Source of the DNA: Streptomyces violaceoruber
Lineage (GTDB): Bacteria; Actinomycetota; Actinomycetes; Streptomycetales; Streptomycetaceae
Direction: 5' to 3'
DNA: 64,000 nt
Assembly: GCF_033406955.1 (NCBI RefSeq)
Contig: NZ_CP137734.1
Location: 3,038,001-3,102,000 of the forward strand
Position numbers and translations under genes: made by a program. The notes under the pieces are model-generated. The model did not search any database and had not been told where the DNA came from. It saw only the letters and a program-made list of their open reading frames with translations. Positions 19,564 to 30,089 of the stretch are shown one piece after another (within the stretch, counting starts at the first letter, position 1; each line of letters begins with the position of its first letter).

Positions 19564-20891
19564 GCGGTGGCCTCCGCCGCGGGAGGGACGCCGGTGGCGG
19601 CCCGCGCCGCCGCCTTGGTGAGCGGGCCGCGCTGGCGGGTGTCCAGGACGGGCGGGGCGTCGTCGGCGCACAGCCAGGTCAGGTCGTGCACGGGATGGAC
19701 GGTGTTCAGGACGACCAGGTCCCAGGGCCGGGTGTGCGGGTCGGGCAGGTGGTGCAGCGCGTCCGCGCCGAGGCGGAGCGAGGGCACCAGGGGGTCGCAG
19801 TAGGCGACGTGCGCGCCGGCCTCGGCGAGCCCGGCGAGGATCTCCAGGGCGGGGCTCTCCCGGACGTCGGCCACGCCCTCCTTGTAGGCGACGCCGATCA
19901 GCAGGACGCGGGCGCCGTGCGCGGGGACGGCGGAGTCCGCGAGCAGGTCGAGGGCGCGTTCGGTGATCCGTGCGGGCCGGCGGCTGTTGGCCGCGAGGGC
20001 GGTGGCGACCAGCGGCGCCTGCTGCCGGACCTTGCCCAGCTGCCAGAGCAGGTAGTGCGGGTCGCACGGGATGCAGTGACCGCCGACGCCGGGCCCCGGG
20101 TAGAAGGGCATGAAGCCGTACGGCTTGGTCGCGGCGGCCTCGATCACCGGGGCCGGGGCCAGGCCGAGGGAGTGGCACGCGTCGGCGAGTTCGTTGGCCA
20201 GGGCGATGTTGACGGCGCGGTAGGTGTTCTCCCAGAGCTTGGCCATCTCGGCGGTCTCGGGGTCGGGGACCGTCCGGACGGCGGAGGCCGTCGGGGCCAG
20301 CAGGTCCGCGGCGGCGCGGCTGCTGCGCGGTCCGGCGCCGCCGACCAGGCGCGGGGTGCGTTCGGGGGTGTGGCGTTCGTTGCCGGGGTCGATCCGCTCG
20401 GGGGCGAAGGCGACGTACACGTCCTCGTCGACGGTGAGCCCGCGGGCCCGCAGCGGTTCGACCAGCAGGTCACGGGTGGTGCCGACGTAGCTGGTGGAGG
20501 TGAGCACGATCAACTGGCCGGGCACGGCGTGCTCCACCACGGAGGCGCAGGCGGCGGACAGCGCGGCGAGGTCGGGCCGGCGCCGGGCGTCGACGGGGGT
20601 GGGCACACAGATGACCACGGCGTCGGCGTCGCGCACCGCCGTGGCGTCCGGGGTGAGCCGGAAGCGGTCGCCTGCCGAGGCGCAGGCCAGTTGCGCGTGG
20701 TGCAGCGGGAGCAGGTCCACGGCTCCGCGTGCGATGTCCCGCAGCCGCTCCGGGCTGCTGTCGACGCCGATGACGGTGGCGCCCGCGTCGCAGAGGGCGA
20801 GTGCGGTGGGCAGGCCCACGTAGCCGAGCCCGACGACCGCGACGGTTGGTCCGGATACATCAAAGTGCGAACTGTCCGACTTGAATTTCAC
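19560..20891 (-). CDS. Nucleotide-sugar 6-dehydrogenase (UDP-HexNAc type)
   Basis: A 443-residue member of the UDP-glucose/GDP-mannose dehydrogenase superfamily, oxidising the C6 of a nucleotide sugar to a uronic acid with two NAD+. Seen: Rossmann motif VAVVGLGYVGLPTAL near residues 17-31, a central lysine/asparagine region ENTYRAVNIALANE, and the catalytic-cysteine segment GVGGHCIPCDPHYL near 268-279. The GGHCIP form is typical of UDP-ManNAc/UDP-GlcNAc dehydrogenases (WecC, WbpA) rather than UDP-glucose enzymes (GGSCLPKD). It starts with GTG at 20891; a recognisable ribosome binding site is weak. First gene of the glycan operon, and presumably the precursor supplier. Confidence 0.9.
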   Translation of the reverse strand: MKFKSDSSHFDVSGPTVAVVGLGYVGLPTALALCDAGATVIGVDSSPERLRDIARGAVDLLPLHHAQLACASAGDRFRLTPDATAVRDADAVVICVPTPVDARRRPDLAALSAACASVVEHAVPGQLIVLTSTSYVGTTRDLLVEPLRARGLTVDEDVYVAFAPERIDPGNERHTPERTPRLVGGAGPRSSRAAADLLAPTASAVRTVPDPETAEMAKLWENTYRAVNIALANELADACHSLGLAPAPVIEAAATKPYGFMPFYPGPGVGGHCIPCDPHYLLWQLGKVRQQAPLVATALAANSRRPARITERALDLLADSAVPAHGARVLLIGVAYKEGVADVRESPALEILAGLAEAGAHVAYCDPLVPSLRLGADALHHLPDPHTRPWDLVVLNTVHPVHDLTWLCADDAPPVLDTRQRGPLTKAAARAATGVPPAAEATA

Positions 20892-21011
20892 CTTTCGTCA
20901 TATAGACGCACCGCACGGAGGCCGGTTTCCCCGACACACATGCCGCCGCACACGCCAGGGCCCCTTCACCCGGGCGGGCGTGTGAAGCGGATCACCGCAA
21001 TCCCCTTTTGG

Positions 21012-21040
21012 TTGAAGCTTGAACTTCTTTGCCGTAGTGT
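21012..21040 (+). promoter_or_regulatory. Promoter of the nitroreductase gene with overlapping quasi-palindrome
   Basis: TTGAAG (21012-21017), a 17-bp spacer and TAGTGT (21035-21040) make a good vegetative-type promoter. The -35 overlaps GTTGAAGCTTGAAC, which is a direct repeat of TTGAA and palindromic except at two positions, a plausible repressor site. Confidence 0.6.
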
Positions 21041-21108
21041 CGTCGGCGTCAACGGCCCCCGGTCCCCACACCGCGCGGAGCCGACGCACCCCCGGAGAAA
21101 GATCACGC

Positions 21109-21699
21109 ATGTCTCTCGTTCTTGACCCCGCCGCCCAGGACCTGCTGTTCCGCGAGGCCCGCACGGCGAACACCTTCACCGACGAGCCGGTGACCGACGA
21201 GCAGGTGCAGGCGATCTACGACCTGGTCAAGTACGGCCCGACCGCCTTCAACCAGTCGCCGCTGCGCATCACGCTGGTCCGCTCCCCCGAGGCCCGCGAG
21301 CGCCTGGTCGCCCACATGGCCGAGGGCAACCGGCCCAAGACCGCCGCCGCCCCGCTGGTCGCCATCCTGTCCGCGGACAACGAGTTCCACGAGGAGCTGC
21401 CGGAGCTCTTCCCGCACTTCCCCGCCGCGAAGGACGCCTTCTTCAGCGAGCGTCCGGTCCGCGAGGGCGCGGCCACCCTGAACGCCGCCCTCCAGGCCGC
21501 GTACTTCATCGTCGGCGTCCGCGCCGCGGGTCTGGCCGCCGGACCGATGACCGGCCTCGACTTCGAGGGCGTGCGCAAGGAGTTCCTGGACGACGACCAC
21601 ACCCCGCTGATGGTCGTGAACATCGGCCGTCCGGGCCCGGACGCCTGGTTCCCGCGCTCCCCGCGGCTGGCCTACGACCAGGTCGTCACCACGGTCTGA
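21109..21699 (+). CDS. Malonic semialdehyde reductase-like nitroreductase
   Basis: A 196-residue FMN-dependent nitroreductase-fold protein of the RutE/HadB subgroup, which reduces malonic semialdehyde or related small carbonyl or quinone compounds with NAD(P)H. The opening [20 protein letters not shown], the FMN phosphate segment [10 protein letters not shown] and later [20 protein letters not shown] support this. ATG at 21109 with GGAG-AAAG upstream. It stands alone behind its own promoter; no other pyrimidine-degradation genes are near, so an electrophile or quinone detoxification role is as likely as RutE activity. Confidence 0.85.
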   Translation: MSLVLDPAAQDLLFREARTANTFTDEPVTDEQVQAIYDLVKYGPTAFNQSPLRITLVRSPEARERLVAHMAEGNRPKTAAAPLVAILSADNEFHEELPELFPHFPAAKDAFFSERPVREGAATLNAALQAAYFIVGVRAAGLAAGPMTGLDFEGVRKEFLDDDHTPLMVVNIGRPGPDAWFPRSPRLAYDQVVTTV

Positions 21700-21701
21700 G
21701 G

Positions 21702-21776
21702 CACCGCACACCGCACACCACGACGAAGCCCCCGGCAGCTCGCCGGGGGCTTCGTCGTGGTGTGCGGTGTGCGGTG
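21702..21776. terminator. 35-bp perfect hairpin, bidirectional terminator
   Basis: Bases 21702-21736 pair perfectly with 21742-21776 around a 5-nt loop (AGCTC). It separates the convergent nitroreductase and DUF4245 genes. The inner stem is CGACGAAGCCCCCGGC; the outer part consists of repeated ACCGCAC units. Confidence 0.85.
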
Positions 21777-21807
21777 TGCGATCCGGGCCGCGCGCCCGGG
21801 GGCCGGT

Positions 21808-21853
21808 GCCGGTGGCCGGTGGCCGGTGGCCGGTGGCCGGTGGCCTGTGGCCG
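21808..21853. repeat. Heptamer tandem repeat (GGTGGCC)n
   Basis: About six near-perfect copies of GGTGGCC/CCGGTGG run up to the end of the DUF4245 gene. This is a simple sequence repeat likely to vary in copy number. Confidence 0.75.
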
Positions 21854-21854
21854 G

Positions 21855-22388
21855 TCAGGCCAGTTTCAGGGCCGCCGCCATCTTGCCGAGCTGCTCGAAC
21901 GACCCGGTGCCGGCCACGACCGTCGTCGCGCCCTTCATGTCGCCGGTGCCGTCCAGCACCAGCGCGTCGTACCGGCCGCCCGTGTACCGCGTCCAGGTCC
22001 GGCCGCCGATCTCCTCGGTCCGCTCGGTCGCCTGCCCGCCCTGGCTGGCGTCGTGGATGAACGTGGACGGCTTCTTCGTGGACTGCTCGACCGCCACGTA
22101 CTCGCCGTCCGGGGTCCGGAACCCCAGGTGCCAGGCGTCGGAGTCGTCACCGCGGAAGCGCACGGAGGTCGGCTTCCAGTCCTCGGACAGCCCCTCGGGC
22201 GCCGCCACCGGATACGCCGCGGCGCGCTGCGCGGTCAGCAGCTCGACCCGGTAGTCGACCCGCTTGACGTCCGGTTCGCCGTCGTCGTGCGGGATGAAGA
22301 TCCAGATCACGCCCGCCGCGAGGACGATGACCCCGAGGGACAGAATCATGTCCCGGGCCGACTTCTGCTTGCCTTTCATACCTGCCAC
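21855..22388 (-). CDS. DUF4245 membrane-anchored protein
   Basis: A 177-residue protein with one N-terminal hydrophobic helix (about residues 14-31) and a soluble extracytoplasmic domain of the actinobacterial DUF4245 family. Function is unknown. The GTG at 22388 or the ATG at 22379 could be the start; AGGGGG sits about 10 nt before the ATG, which favours the shorter form. It is divergent from glpX, with 126 bp between, an arrangement that from memory is conserved in Streptomyces and mycobacteria. Confidence 0.85.
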   Translation of the reverse strand: MAGMKGKQKSARDMILSLGVIVLAAGVIWIFIPHDDGEPDVKRVDYRVELLTAQRAAAYPVAAPEGLSEDWKPTSVRFRGDDSDAWHLGFRTPDGEYVAVEQSTKKPSTFIHDASQGGQATERTEEIGGRTWTRYTGGRYDALVLDGTGDMKGATTVVAGTGSFEQLGKMAAALKLA

Positions 22389-22514
22389 GCCCCCTATCGT
22401 CGCAGGTGCCCGCTCCGCTCATACGTGGGGTCCCCTGCTCATTTTGTCGGACTGACGATAGAGTCGTGGCCATACCCTCATCCGGCCGTCGTCGTATCAG
22501 AAAGGTGCGTTCCG

Positions 22515-23546
22515 ATGACCGAGCATCATCTCCCGTCCGAGCTGGACGTCCCCTCGGAGGCCCCCGACCGCAACCTCGCCATGGAGCTCGTGCGGGTCAC
22601 CGAGGCCGCGGCGATGGCCGCGGGCCGCTGGGTCGGGCGCGGTGACAAGAACGGCGCCGACGGTGCCGCGGTACGCGCCATGCGGACCCTCGTCCACACC
22701 GTCTCGATGAACGGCGTCGTCGTCATCGGCGAGGGCGAGAAGGACGAGGCCCCGATGCTCTTCAACGGAGAGCGGGTCGGCGACGGCACCGGGGCCGAGG
22801 TCGACATCGCCGTCGACCCGATCGACGGCACCACGCTGACCGCCAACGGCATGACCAACGCGATCGCGGTGCTGGCCGCGGCCGAGCGCGGCTCCATGTT
22901 CGACCCGTCCGCGGTCTTCTACATGGACAAGCTGGTCACGGGCCCCGAGGCCGCCGACTTCGTCGACATCAACGCGCCCGTCGCCGTGAACATCCGCCGG
23001 ATCGCCAAGGCCAAGCGGCGCACGCCCGAGGACGTCACCGTCGTCATCCTCGACCGGCCGCGGCACCAGGGCCTCATCAAGGAGGTCCGGGAGACCGGCG
23101 CCCGCATCAAGCTGATCTCCGACGGCGACGTGGCCGGCTCCATCCTGGCCCTGCGCGAGGGCACCGGCATCGACCTGCTGCTCGGCATCGGCGGCACGCC
23201 GGAGGGCATCATCTCGGCCTGCGCCGTGAAGTGCCTGGGCGGCACCATCCAGGGCAAGCTGTGGCCCAAGGACGCCGAGGAACGGCAGCGCGCGGTCGAC
23301 GCCGGGCACGACCTGGACCGGGTGCTGACCACCGACGACCTGGTCTCCGGGGACAACGTCTTCTTCGTCGCCACCGGCATCACCGACGGCGAGCTGCTGC
23401 GCGGGGTGCGGTACCGCTCGGAGACGGCGACGACCGACTCGATCGTGATGCGGTCCAAGTCGGGGACGGTGCGGCGGATCGACTCCGAGCACCGGCTGAG
23501 CAAGCTGCGGGCGTACAGCGCGGTGGATTTCGACCGGGCGAAGTGA
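22515..23546 (+). CDS. glpX: Class II fructose-1,6-bisphosphatase
   Basis: A 343-residue GlpX-type FBPase, the main gluconeogenic fructose-1,6-bisphosphatase in actinobacteria. Seen: metal-binding [10 protein letters not shown] near residue 75, the inositol-phosphatase-like motif DPIDGTTL, and the [20 protein letters not shown] segment. ATG at 22515 with AAAGG 9 nt upstream; the much longer open frame upstream is not coding. It lies beside the two fumarases and the WhiB-like gene, a central-carbon neighbourhood. Confidence 0.96.
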   Translation: MTEHHLPSELDVPSEAPDRNLAMELVRVTEAAAMAAGRWVGRGDKNGADGAAVRAMRTLVHTVSMNGVVVIGEGEKDEAPMLFNGERVGDGTGAEVDIAVDPIDGTTLTANGMTNAIAVLAAAERGSMFDPSAVFYMDKLVTGPEAADFVDINAPVAVNIRRIAKAKRRTPEDVTVVILDRPRHQGLIKEVRETGARIKLISDGDVAGSILALREGTGIDLLLGIGGTPEGIISACAVKCLGGTIQGKLWPKDAEERQRAVDAGHDLDRVLTTDDLVSGDNVFFVATGITDGELLRGVRYRSETATTDSIVMRSKSGTVRRIDSEHRLSKLRAYSAVDFDRAK

Positions 23547-23589
23547 CTCCGTCGGTTTCGCGGGGCGCCTATTGAGCCGGGGGCGCCTG

Positions 23590-23740
23590 TCGCGTGGCGG
23601 GTGCGGGTGCGTCGTGGCTTGTCGCGCAGTTCCCCGCGCCCCTTGGTTGGCTGCGCTCCCCGGCGTCGGGAAGTTGCCGCCCGTCGCACCCACGGGGCGG
23701 AGCCGCAGATCGGGCACAGCCCCGCGCCCCCGGGTCGGCG
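23590..23740. repeat. Dispersed Streptomyces intergenic repeat
   Basis: The stretch after glpX contains GCGCAGTTCCCCGCGCCCC and a second, related GCACAGCCCCGCGCCCC with an intervening CACCCACGGGGCGGAGCCG. I recall this combination as a very common dispersed intergenic sequence in Streptomyces genomes. It carries no open frame worth calling. Confidence 0.6.
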
Positions 23741-23754
23741 GCGGCCCCCGGCGT

Positions 23755-23792
23755 CGAAAGGGCACCCTCTGTGCGGAGAGGGTGCCCTTTCG
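23755..23792. terminator. 16-bp hairpin terminator between glpX and the wbl gene
   Basis: CGAAAGGGCACCCTCT (23755-23770) and AGAGGGTGCCCTTTCG (23777-23792) form a perfect stem with a 6-nt loop between convergent genes, so it can act in both directions. Confidence 0.85.
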
Positions 23793-23804
23793 GGTGTCTG
23801 GGTT

Positions 23805-24182
23805 CTAGCCGGCCGCCGCTATGCGGCCCGTCGTGCGGGCGGCGTTCTTGAGTTCCACGTCGCGGCGGCGGCGTCGGGCCAGGACCACGCGGCGCTCGGC
23901 GGCGGTGAGGCCGCCCCAGACGCCGTAGGGCTCGGGTTGCAGGAGGGCGTGCTCGCGGCACTCGACCATGACCGGACAGCGCGCGCAGACGCGCTTGGCG
24001 GCCTCTTCGCGGGAGAGCCGGGCGGCGGTCGGTTCCTTGGAGGGGGCGAAGAACAGTCCGGCCTCGTCGCGCCGGCACACCGCCTCGGTGTGCCAGGGAG
24101 CGTCTTGGTCCCTGTCCCGCACGGGCACCCGCTGGGCCGGAACGGCAGCTACCTGCAGGGACGAATGCGGCGGTTGCAGCAC
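23805..24182 (-). CDS. WhiB-like iron-sulfur transcription factor
   Basis: A 125-residue Wbl protein. The four cluster-binding cysteines are Cys36, Cys66, Cys69 and Cys75, followed by the turn motif GVWGG (87-91) and a basic C-terminal tail RRRRRDVELKN expected to contact DNA. Wbl proteins bind a [4Fe-4S] cluster sensitive to O2 or NO and act with the primary sigma factor. The GTG start at 24182 has AGGAG 7 nt upstream. From memory this may be wblI of S. coelicolor, but I did not verify that. It follows the DUF1707 gene by 105 bp on the same strand. Confidence 0.93.
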   Translation of the reverse strand: MLQPPHSSLQVAAVPAQRVPVRDRDQDAPWHTEAVCRRDEAGLFFAPSKEPTAARLSREEAAKRVCARCPVMVECREHALLQPEPYGVWGGLTAAERRVVLARRRRRDVELKNAARTTGRIAAAG

Positions 24183-24287
24183 GGGTCTACTCCTGACGAC
24201 GGCTTCGCTAGCGAGAGACGATGCGTCAAGGCTTACCCGTTGTACGCGCGCCTATGCACTGGGTTCCCGACCGCTGCCGGTGCCGTC

Positions 24288-24971
24288 CTACACGTGCTTG
24301 CGCAAACCCTTCTCGACGCGTCGGTGCACCCGGTCGAGGATGTCGGCGACGACCTTGCCGCGCTTGGGGCGGGCCTCCACGCTGCCCAGTACGGCCCAGC
24401 CGTCCACGTAGATGACGGGGGCCTCGGCCTCGCTGGAGTCGAGGGTGTGGACCTCGAAGCTGCCGAGCACGCTGCCGCCGGCGCCGCGCACCGACACGTT
24501 CTCCGGGACGCGCACCTCGACGCTGCCGAAGACGGAGAACGCCTTGATGACGACCTGCTGGTACTCGAAGACCGCCTCGCTGAGGTCGATCTCGACGCTG
24601 CCGAAGACCGCGTAGGCGTGGATGCGGCGGTTCGCCCGCCAGCGGCCCTTGCGGACGGCGCTGCTGAAGACCGCCACCACGTTCTCGTCGGGTTCCGCCG
24701 GGATGGCGCCGGCGGTGGGGCGGTGGGGAGCCGGGGCGGTGGTCTCCCGGCCGCGGTGGGCGGCGGGCAGGTCGCGCACGAAGACGTCCAGCTCGCCCAC
24801 GGTCTTGGCGGCCAGCACGCCCTCGACGCGCTCGGCGTGCTCGTCGGCGGTGAGCCGTCCCTCGGCGAGGGCCTCGCGCAGCATGTCGGCGACGCGGTCG
24901 CGGTCGGCGTCCGAGGCGCGCAGCTCGGAGGTGCGCGGGGCGGCGGCTGGGGCGTGCTTGTGAAGGTCCAC
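24288..24971 (-). CDS. DUF1707 SHOCT-like protein with LiaF-like C-terminal domain
   Basis: A 227-residue protein. The N-terminal domain (LRASDADRDRVADMLREALAEGRLTADEHAERVEGVLAA, about residues 17-55) is the DUF1707 SHOCT-like fold. The C-terminal half has repeated VFGSVEIDL / VFGSVEVRV / VLGSFEVH / VLGSVEARP units typical of the cell-wall-active-antibiotics-response (LiaF/YvqF-like) beta helix. There is no transmembrane segment. The GTG start at 24971 has TACGCT 6 nt upstream and no ribosome binding site. Role unknown; such proteins are linked to envelope stress in other bacteria. Confidence 0.85.
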   Translation of the reverse strand: MDLHKHAPAAAPRTSELRASDADRDRVADMLREALAEGRLTADEHAERVEGVLAAKTVGELDVFVRDLPAAHRGRETTAPAPHRPTAGAIPAEPDENVVAVFSSAVRKGRWRANRRIHAYAVFGSVEIDLSEAVFEYQQVVIKAFSVFGSVEVRVPENVSVRGAGGSVLGSFEVHTLDSSEAEAPVIYVDGWAVLGSVEARPKRGKVVADILDRVHRRVEKGLRKHV

Positions 24972-24989
24972 GGCGGTAGCGTACCGAAA

Positions 24990-25003
24990 CGCGATAGATC
25001 GCG
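24990..25003. promoter_or_regulatory. Inverted repeat CGCGAT-AG-ATCGCG upstream of the DUF1707 gene
   Basis: Six-base arms around a 2-bp spacer, located just upstream of the candidate leaderless -10 (TACGCT, ending 6 nt before GTG 24971). Position fits an operator for the DUF1707 gene. The remainder of the 24972-25215 gap shows no other clear element. Confidence 0.45.
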
Positions 25004-25215
25004 ACTAGCCCTGTGGACAACCTTGTCGCGAACCGGGTCCGGGGCCGGGCCGAAACCGGGGCCGGCTCCACTCGGCCTTACCGGGCCCTACTGAGCCTTA
25101 CCTCACAAGCTCGGCGTCGTCGGCAGGTTTTACGCTGGTTGGCGCTGCCAATGGAGGCCAGCCGTCGTTGCTGAGGAATCCAGCCGCGCGTGATGTCGAG
25201 TGAGGAATGGGCGAG

Positions 25216-26883
<1,668 letters not shown>

Positions 26884-26901
26884 CCCTCACTCCTGGGCAG
26901 C

Positions 26902-26931
26902 AGGCCGGTCCGGCTCCGTCCGGGCCGGCCT
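26902..26931 (+). terminator. Hairpin terminator after the class I fumarase gene
   Basis: AGGCCGGTCCGG and CCGGGCCGGCCT form a 12-bp stem with one G-U wobble and a 6-nt loop, followed by the T-rich TTTCGCTTCT. Confidence 0.75.
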
Positions 26932-27051
26932 TTCGCTTCTCCCCGCCGTCCGGATAACGAACAGGCGGTTCTTCTTTCGGACAACCTGCCTTCCCGGGCG
27001 TCCGTTCCATTGACGGCCCCGGCTCCCCCTGTGAGTCTTTCGCCGCTCCGA

Positions 27052-27074
27052 CATGTACACGCCATGCGTACATG
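27052..27074. promoter_or_regulatory. Inverted repeat CATGTAC-N9-GTACATG
   Basis: Seven-base arms with a 9-bp spacer located 41-63 bp before the aminopeptidase start codon, a plausible operator for a regulated secreted enzyme. Confidence 0.4.
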
Positions 27075-27114
27075 CCCTGCGTGGCCACCCCTCAGCCACT
27101 TCTGGAGGACCAAG

Positions 27115-28524
27115 GTGAAACGAAGATTCGCCGTGGCGAGCCTGTCCCTCGCCGTCGTGCTCGGCCTCGGCACACTCCCCGCCGTCGCCGCCGGCACCGC
27201 GCCCGCCGCCCAGTCGCCCGACGTCGACGTGACGAAGGTGCAGGCGCACCTGACCGAGCTGCACTCCATAGCCGGACGCAACGGCGGCACCCGCCGCTCG
27301 ACCGGCCAGGGGTACCGCGACTCCGTCGCCTACGTGAAGGGCAAGCTGCAGGCGGCCGGTTACACCGTCACCGAGCAGCCGTGCACCTCCGGTTGCAGCA
27401 GCGGCGCCGGCCCCAACCTGATCGCCGAGTGGCCGCACGGCGACGCGAACGATGTGTCCATGTTCGGCGCCCACCTCGACAGCGTCTCGGCGGGCCCGGG
27501 CATGAACGACAACGGCTCGGGCTCGGCCGCCCTCCTGGAGAACGCCCTGACCCTGGCGCGGCAGAACCCGACGATGCAGGGCCGGGTCCGCTTCGCCTGG
27601 TGGACCGACGAGGAACAGGGCCTCAACGGCTCCGACTTCTACGTCCGCTCGCTCTCCTCGGCGCAGCGGTCCGCGATCACGGCGTACTACAACTTCGACA
27701 TGATCGCCTCCACCAACGGGGGCTACTTCGTCAACCACGTCACCTCGGCCGCCGCCGCGCCCATGAAGGCGTACTGGGACTCGCTGGGCCTGCAACCCGA
27801 GGAGAACACCGAGGGCGCCGGGCGCAGCGACGACTACTCCTTCGAGCAGTACGGCATCCCGACCTCCGGCTACGCGATGGGCGCCAGTGCCCGCAAGACC
27901 TCCGCGCAGGCCGCCAAGTGGGGCGGCACCGCCGGAACCTCGTACGACCCGTGCTACCACCGGTCGTGCGACAACCTCGACAACATCAACACCACCGGCC
28001 TGGACCGGGCGTCGGACGGCATCGCGTACACCATCTGGCAGCGCGCCGTGGGCACCGGCGACGACGGCGGCGGCGACGGGTGCGGCACCGACCCCGTCGT
28101 CAACGGCGGCTTCGAGAGCGGCAGCTCGCCGTGGACCGGGGACACCGGCACCATCGGCGCCCACTCGGGCCAGTCGGCGCACACCGGGACCCGCTTCGCG
28201 TGGCTCGCCGGTTACGGTTCCACGCACACCGAGTCGGTCGCCCAGACGGTGACCGTGCCGGCCGGATGCACCCGGCTGACCTACTGGCTGCACATCGACA
28301 CCGACGAGTCGGGCACGACGGCGTACGACACCTTCAAGGTGAAGGCCGACGGCACCACGCTCGCCACCCTGTCCAACGCGGACGCCCGCGACGGCTATGT
28401 GCAGCGCACGGTCGACCTCGGCGCGTACGCCGGCCGGCAGGTGGCCCTGAGCTTCACCGGCAGCGAGGACGGCAGCCTGCAGACCGGCTTCGTCCTGGAC
28501 GACGTGAGCCTGCTGGCGGGCTGA
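27115..28524 (+). CDS. Secreted M28 zinc aminopeptidase with C-terminal binding domain
   Basis: A 469-residue secreted exopeptidase resembling the Streptomyces griseus aminopeptidase. A Sec signal peptide ([20 protein letters not shown]...AVAA) is followed by the M28 catalytic domain with metal ligands His near 120 (HLDSVSAG), Asp near 130 (GMNDNGSG), Glu near 165 (DEEQGLNGS), Asp near 196 (YNFDMIAS) and His near 282 (CYHRSCDN). After a Gly/Asp linker, a jelly-roll carbohydrate-binding-like domain ([11 protein letters not shown]...VLDDVSLL) occupies about 325-469. The GTG at 27115 has GGAGG 6 nt upstream. It sits between the two fumarases. Confidence 0.92.
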   Translation: MKRRFAVASLSLAVVLGLGTLPAVAAGTAPAAQSPDVDVTKVQAHLTELHSIAGRNGGTRRSTGQGYRDSVAYVKGKLQAAGYTVTEQPCTSGCSSGAGPNLIAEWPHGDANDVSMFGAHLDSVSAGPGMNDNGSGSAALLENALTLARQNPTMQGRVRFAWWTDEEQGLNGSDFYVRSLSSAQRSAITAYYNFDMIASTNGGYFVNHVTSAAAAPMKAYWDSLGLQPEENTEGAGRSDDYSFEQYGIPTSGYAMGASARKTSAQAAKWGGTAGTSYDPCYHRSCDNLDNINTTGLDRASDGIAYTIWQRAVGTGDDGGGDGCGTDPVVNGGFESGSSPWTGDTGTIGAHSGQSAHTGTRFAWLAGYGSTHTESVAQTVTVPAGCTRLTYWLHIDTDESGTTAYDTFKVKADGTTLATLSNADARDGYVQRTVDLGAYAGRQVALSFTGSEDGSLQTGFVLDDVSLLAG

Positions 28525-28615
28525 CCCGCCGGGCGGGTGCCGGACCACGGCGTGAGACGGCACCCGTTCGGCCCGGCTCCGGAACATCCGCGTCGCCCCG
28601 CACGCTGTACCCGGT

Positions 28616-30001
28616 ATGAGCGAATACCGCATCGAGCACGACTCCATGGGCGAGGTCCGCGTCCCCGCGGACGCCAAGTGGCGCGCCCAGACCCAGCGCG
28701 CCGTCGAGAACTTCCCCGTCTCCGGGCAGCGCATCGAGCGCGCGCACATCGAGGCGCTGGCGCGGATCAAGGGCGCGGCGGCGAAGGTCAACGCCGAGCT
28801 GGGAGTGCTCGACGAGGACCTCGCCGGCGCGATCCAGGAGGCGGCCGGTGAGGTGGCCGAGGGGAGGTGGGACGAGCACTTCCCCGTCGACGTGTTCCAG
28901 ACCGGGTCCGGGACCTCGTCCAACATGAACACCAACGAGGTCGTCGCCACCCTGGCGAGTGAACGGCTCGGCCGCGACGTGCATCCCAACGACCACGTCA
29001 ACGCCTCCCAGTCGTCCAACGACGTCTTCCCGTCCTCGATCCACATCGCCGCCACCGCCGCCGTCACCCGCGACCTGATCCCGGCCCTGGACCATCTCGC
29101 CGGCGCCCTGGAGCGCAAGGCCGGGGAGTTCGCCGACGTGGTGAAGTCCGGACGTACGCACCTCATGGACGCCACGCCCGTCACCCTGGGCCAGGAGTTC
29201 GGCGGTTACGCGGCCCAGGTGCGGTACGGCATCGAGCGGCTTCAGGCCTCACTGCCCCGGCTCGCCGAGCTGCCGCTGGGCGGCACCGCGGTCGGCACCG
29301 GCATCAACACCCCGCCCGGCTTCTCCGCCGCCGTCATCGAGGAGGTGGCCCGCGCGACGGGGCTGCCGCTGACCGAGGCGCGCGACCACTTCGAGGCGCA
29401 GGGCGCCCGGGACGGCATCGTCGAGACCAGCGGGCAGCTGCGGACCATCGGCGTCGGGCTCACGAAGATCGCCAACGACCTGCGCTGGATGGCGTCCGGT
29501 CCGCGCACCGGGCTCGCGGAGATCTCGCTGCCCGACCTCCAGCCCGGGTCGTCCATCATGCCCGGCAAGGTCAACCCGGTGATCCCCGAGGCGGTCCTCA
29601 TGGTCGCCGCCCAGGTCACCGGCAACGACGCGACGGTCGCCGCGGCGGGCGCGGCCGGCAACTTCGAGCTGAACGTGATGCTGCCGGTCATCGCCAAGAA
29701 CGTGCTGGAGTCGGTGCGGCTGCTCGCCAACGTCTCCCGGCTGCTCGCCGACCGCACCGTGGACGGGATCGTGGCGCACCCCGAGCGGGCCCGCGAGTAC
29801 GCCGAGTCCTCGCCCTCCGTGGTCACGCCGCTCAACAAGTACCTCGGGTACGAGGAGGCCGCCAAGGTCGCCAAGAGGGCGCTGGCCGAGCGGAAGACGA
29901 TCCGGCAGACCGTGCTGGAGGGCGGCTACGTGGAACGCGGCGACCTCACCCGGGAGCAGCTGGACGAGGCCCTGGACGTGCTGCGGATGACCCGCCCGTG
30001 A
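28616..30001 (+). CDS. fumC: Class II fumarate hydratase
   Basis: A 461-residue class II fumarase, iron-free and oxygen-stable, of the aspartase/fumarase superfamily. Seen: [14 protein letters not shown] near residue 97, the SSNDVFPSS segment, and the signature loop [12 protein letters not shown] near 315 containing the catalytic serine. The ATG at 28616 lacks a clear ribosome binding site. It functions in the TCA cycle alongside the class I enzyme 1.7 kb upstream; the two differ in cofactor and not in reaction. Confidence 0.96.
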   Translation: MSEYRIEHDSMGEVRVPADAKWRAQTQRAVENFPVSGQRIERAHIEALARIKGAAAKVNAELGVLDEDLAGAIQEAAGEVAEGRWDEHFPVDVFQTGSGTSSNMNTNEVVATLASERLGRDVHPNDHVNASQSSNDVFPSSIHIAATAAVTRDLIPALDHLAGALERKAGEFADVVKSGRTHLMDATPVTLGQEFGGYAAQVRYGIERLQASLPRLAELPLGGTAVGTGINTPPGFSAAVIEEVARATGLPLTEARDHFEAQGARDGIVETSGQLRTIGVGLTKIANDLRWMASGPRTGLAEISLPDLQPGSSIMPGKVNPVIPEAVLMVAAQVTGNDATVAAAGAAGNFELNVMLPVIAKNVLESVRLLANVSRLLADRTVDGIVAHPERAREYAESSPSVVTPLNKYLGYEEAAKVAKRALAERKTIRQTVLEGGYVERGDLTREQLDEALDVLRMTRP

Positions 30002-30014
30002 GAGGGGCGGGTGA
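29988..30014 (+). terminator. Hairpin at the fumC stop codon
   Basis: ACCCGCCC (29990-29997) pairs with GGGCGGGT (30005-30012) around a 7-nt loop that includes the TGA stop. Confidence 0.55.
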
Positions 30015-30077
30015 TCACGGGGGCGTACGCCGGCGCACGCTCTCGCGATCTTCGGCGCGTCGATTGGCCATGGCACC

Positions 30078-30083
30078 TAATAT
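30078..30083 (+). promoter_or_regulatory. Candidate -10 element (TAATAT) of a leaderless gene
   Basis: TAATAT ends 6 nt before the ATG at 30090, preceded by TGGCACC (extended -10-like TG). No ribosome binding site is present, so the mRNA probably begins at the start codon. Confidence 0.55.
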
Positions 30084-30089
30084 CTCTCC

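Noticed and set aside
21109..21699. Naming the nitroreductase rutE outright
   Set aside because: The subgroup matches, but no other rut genes are nearby, so uracil degradation is unsupported.
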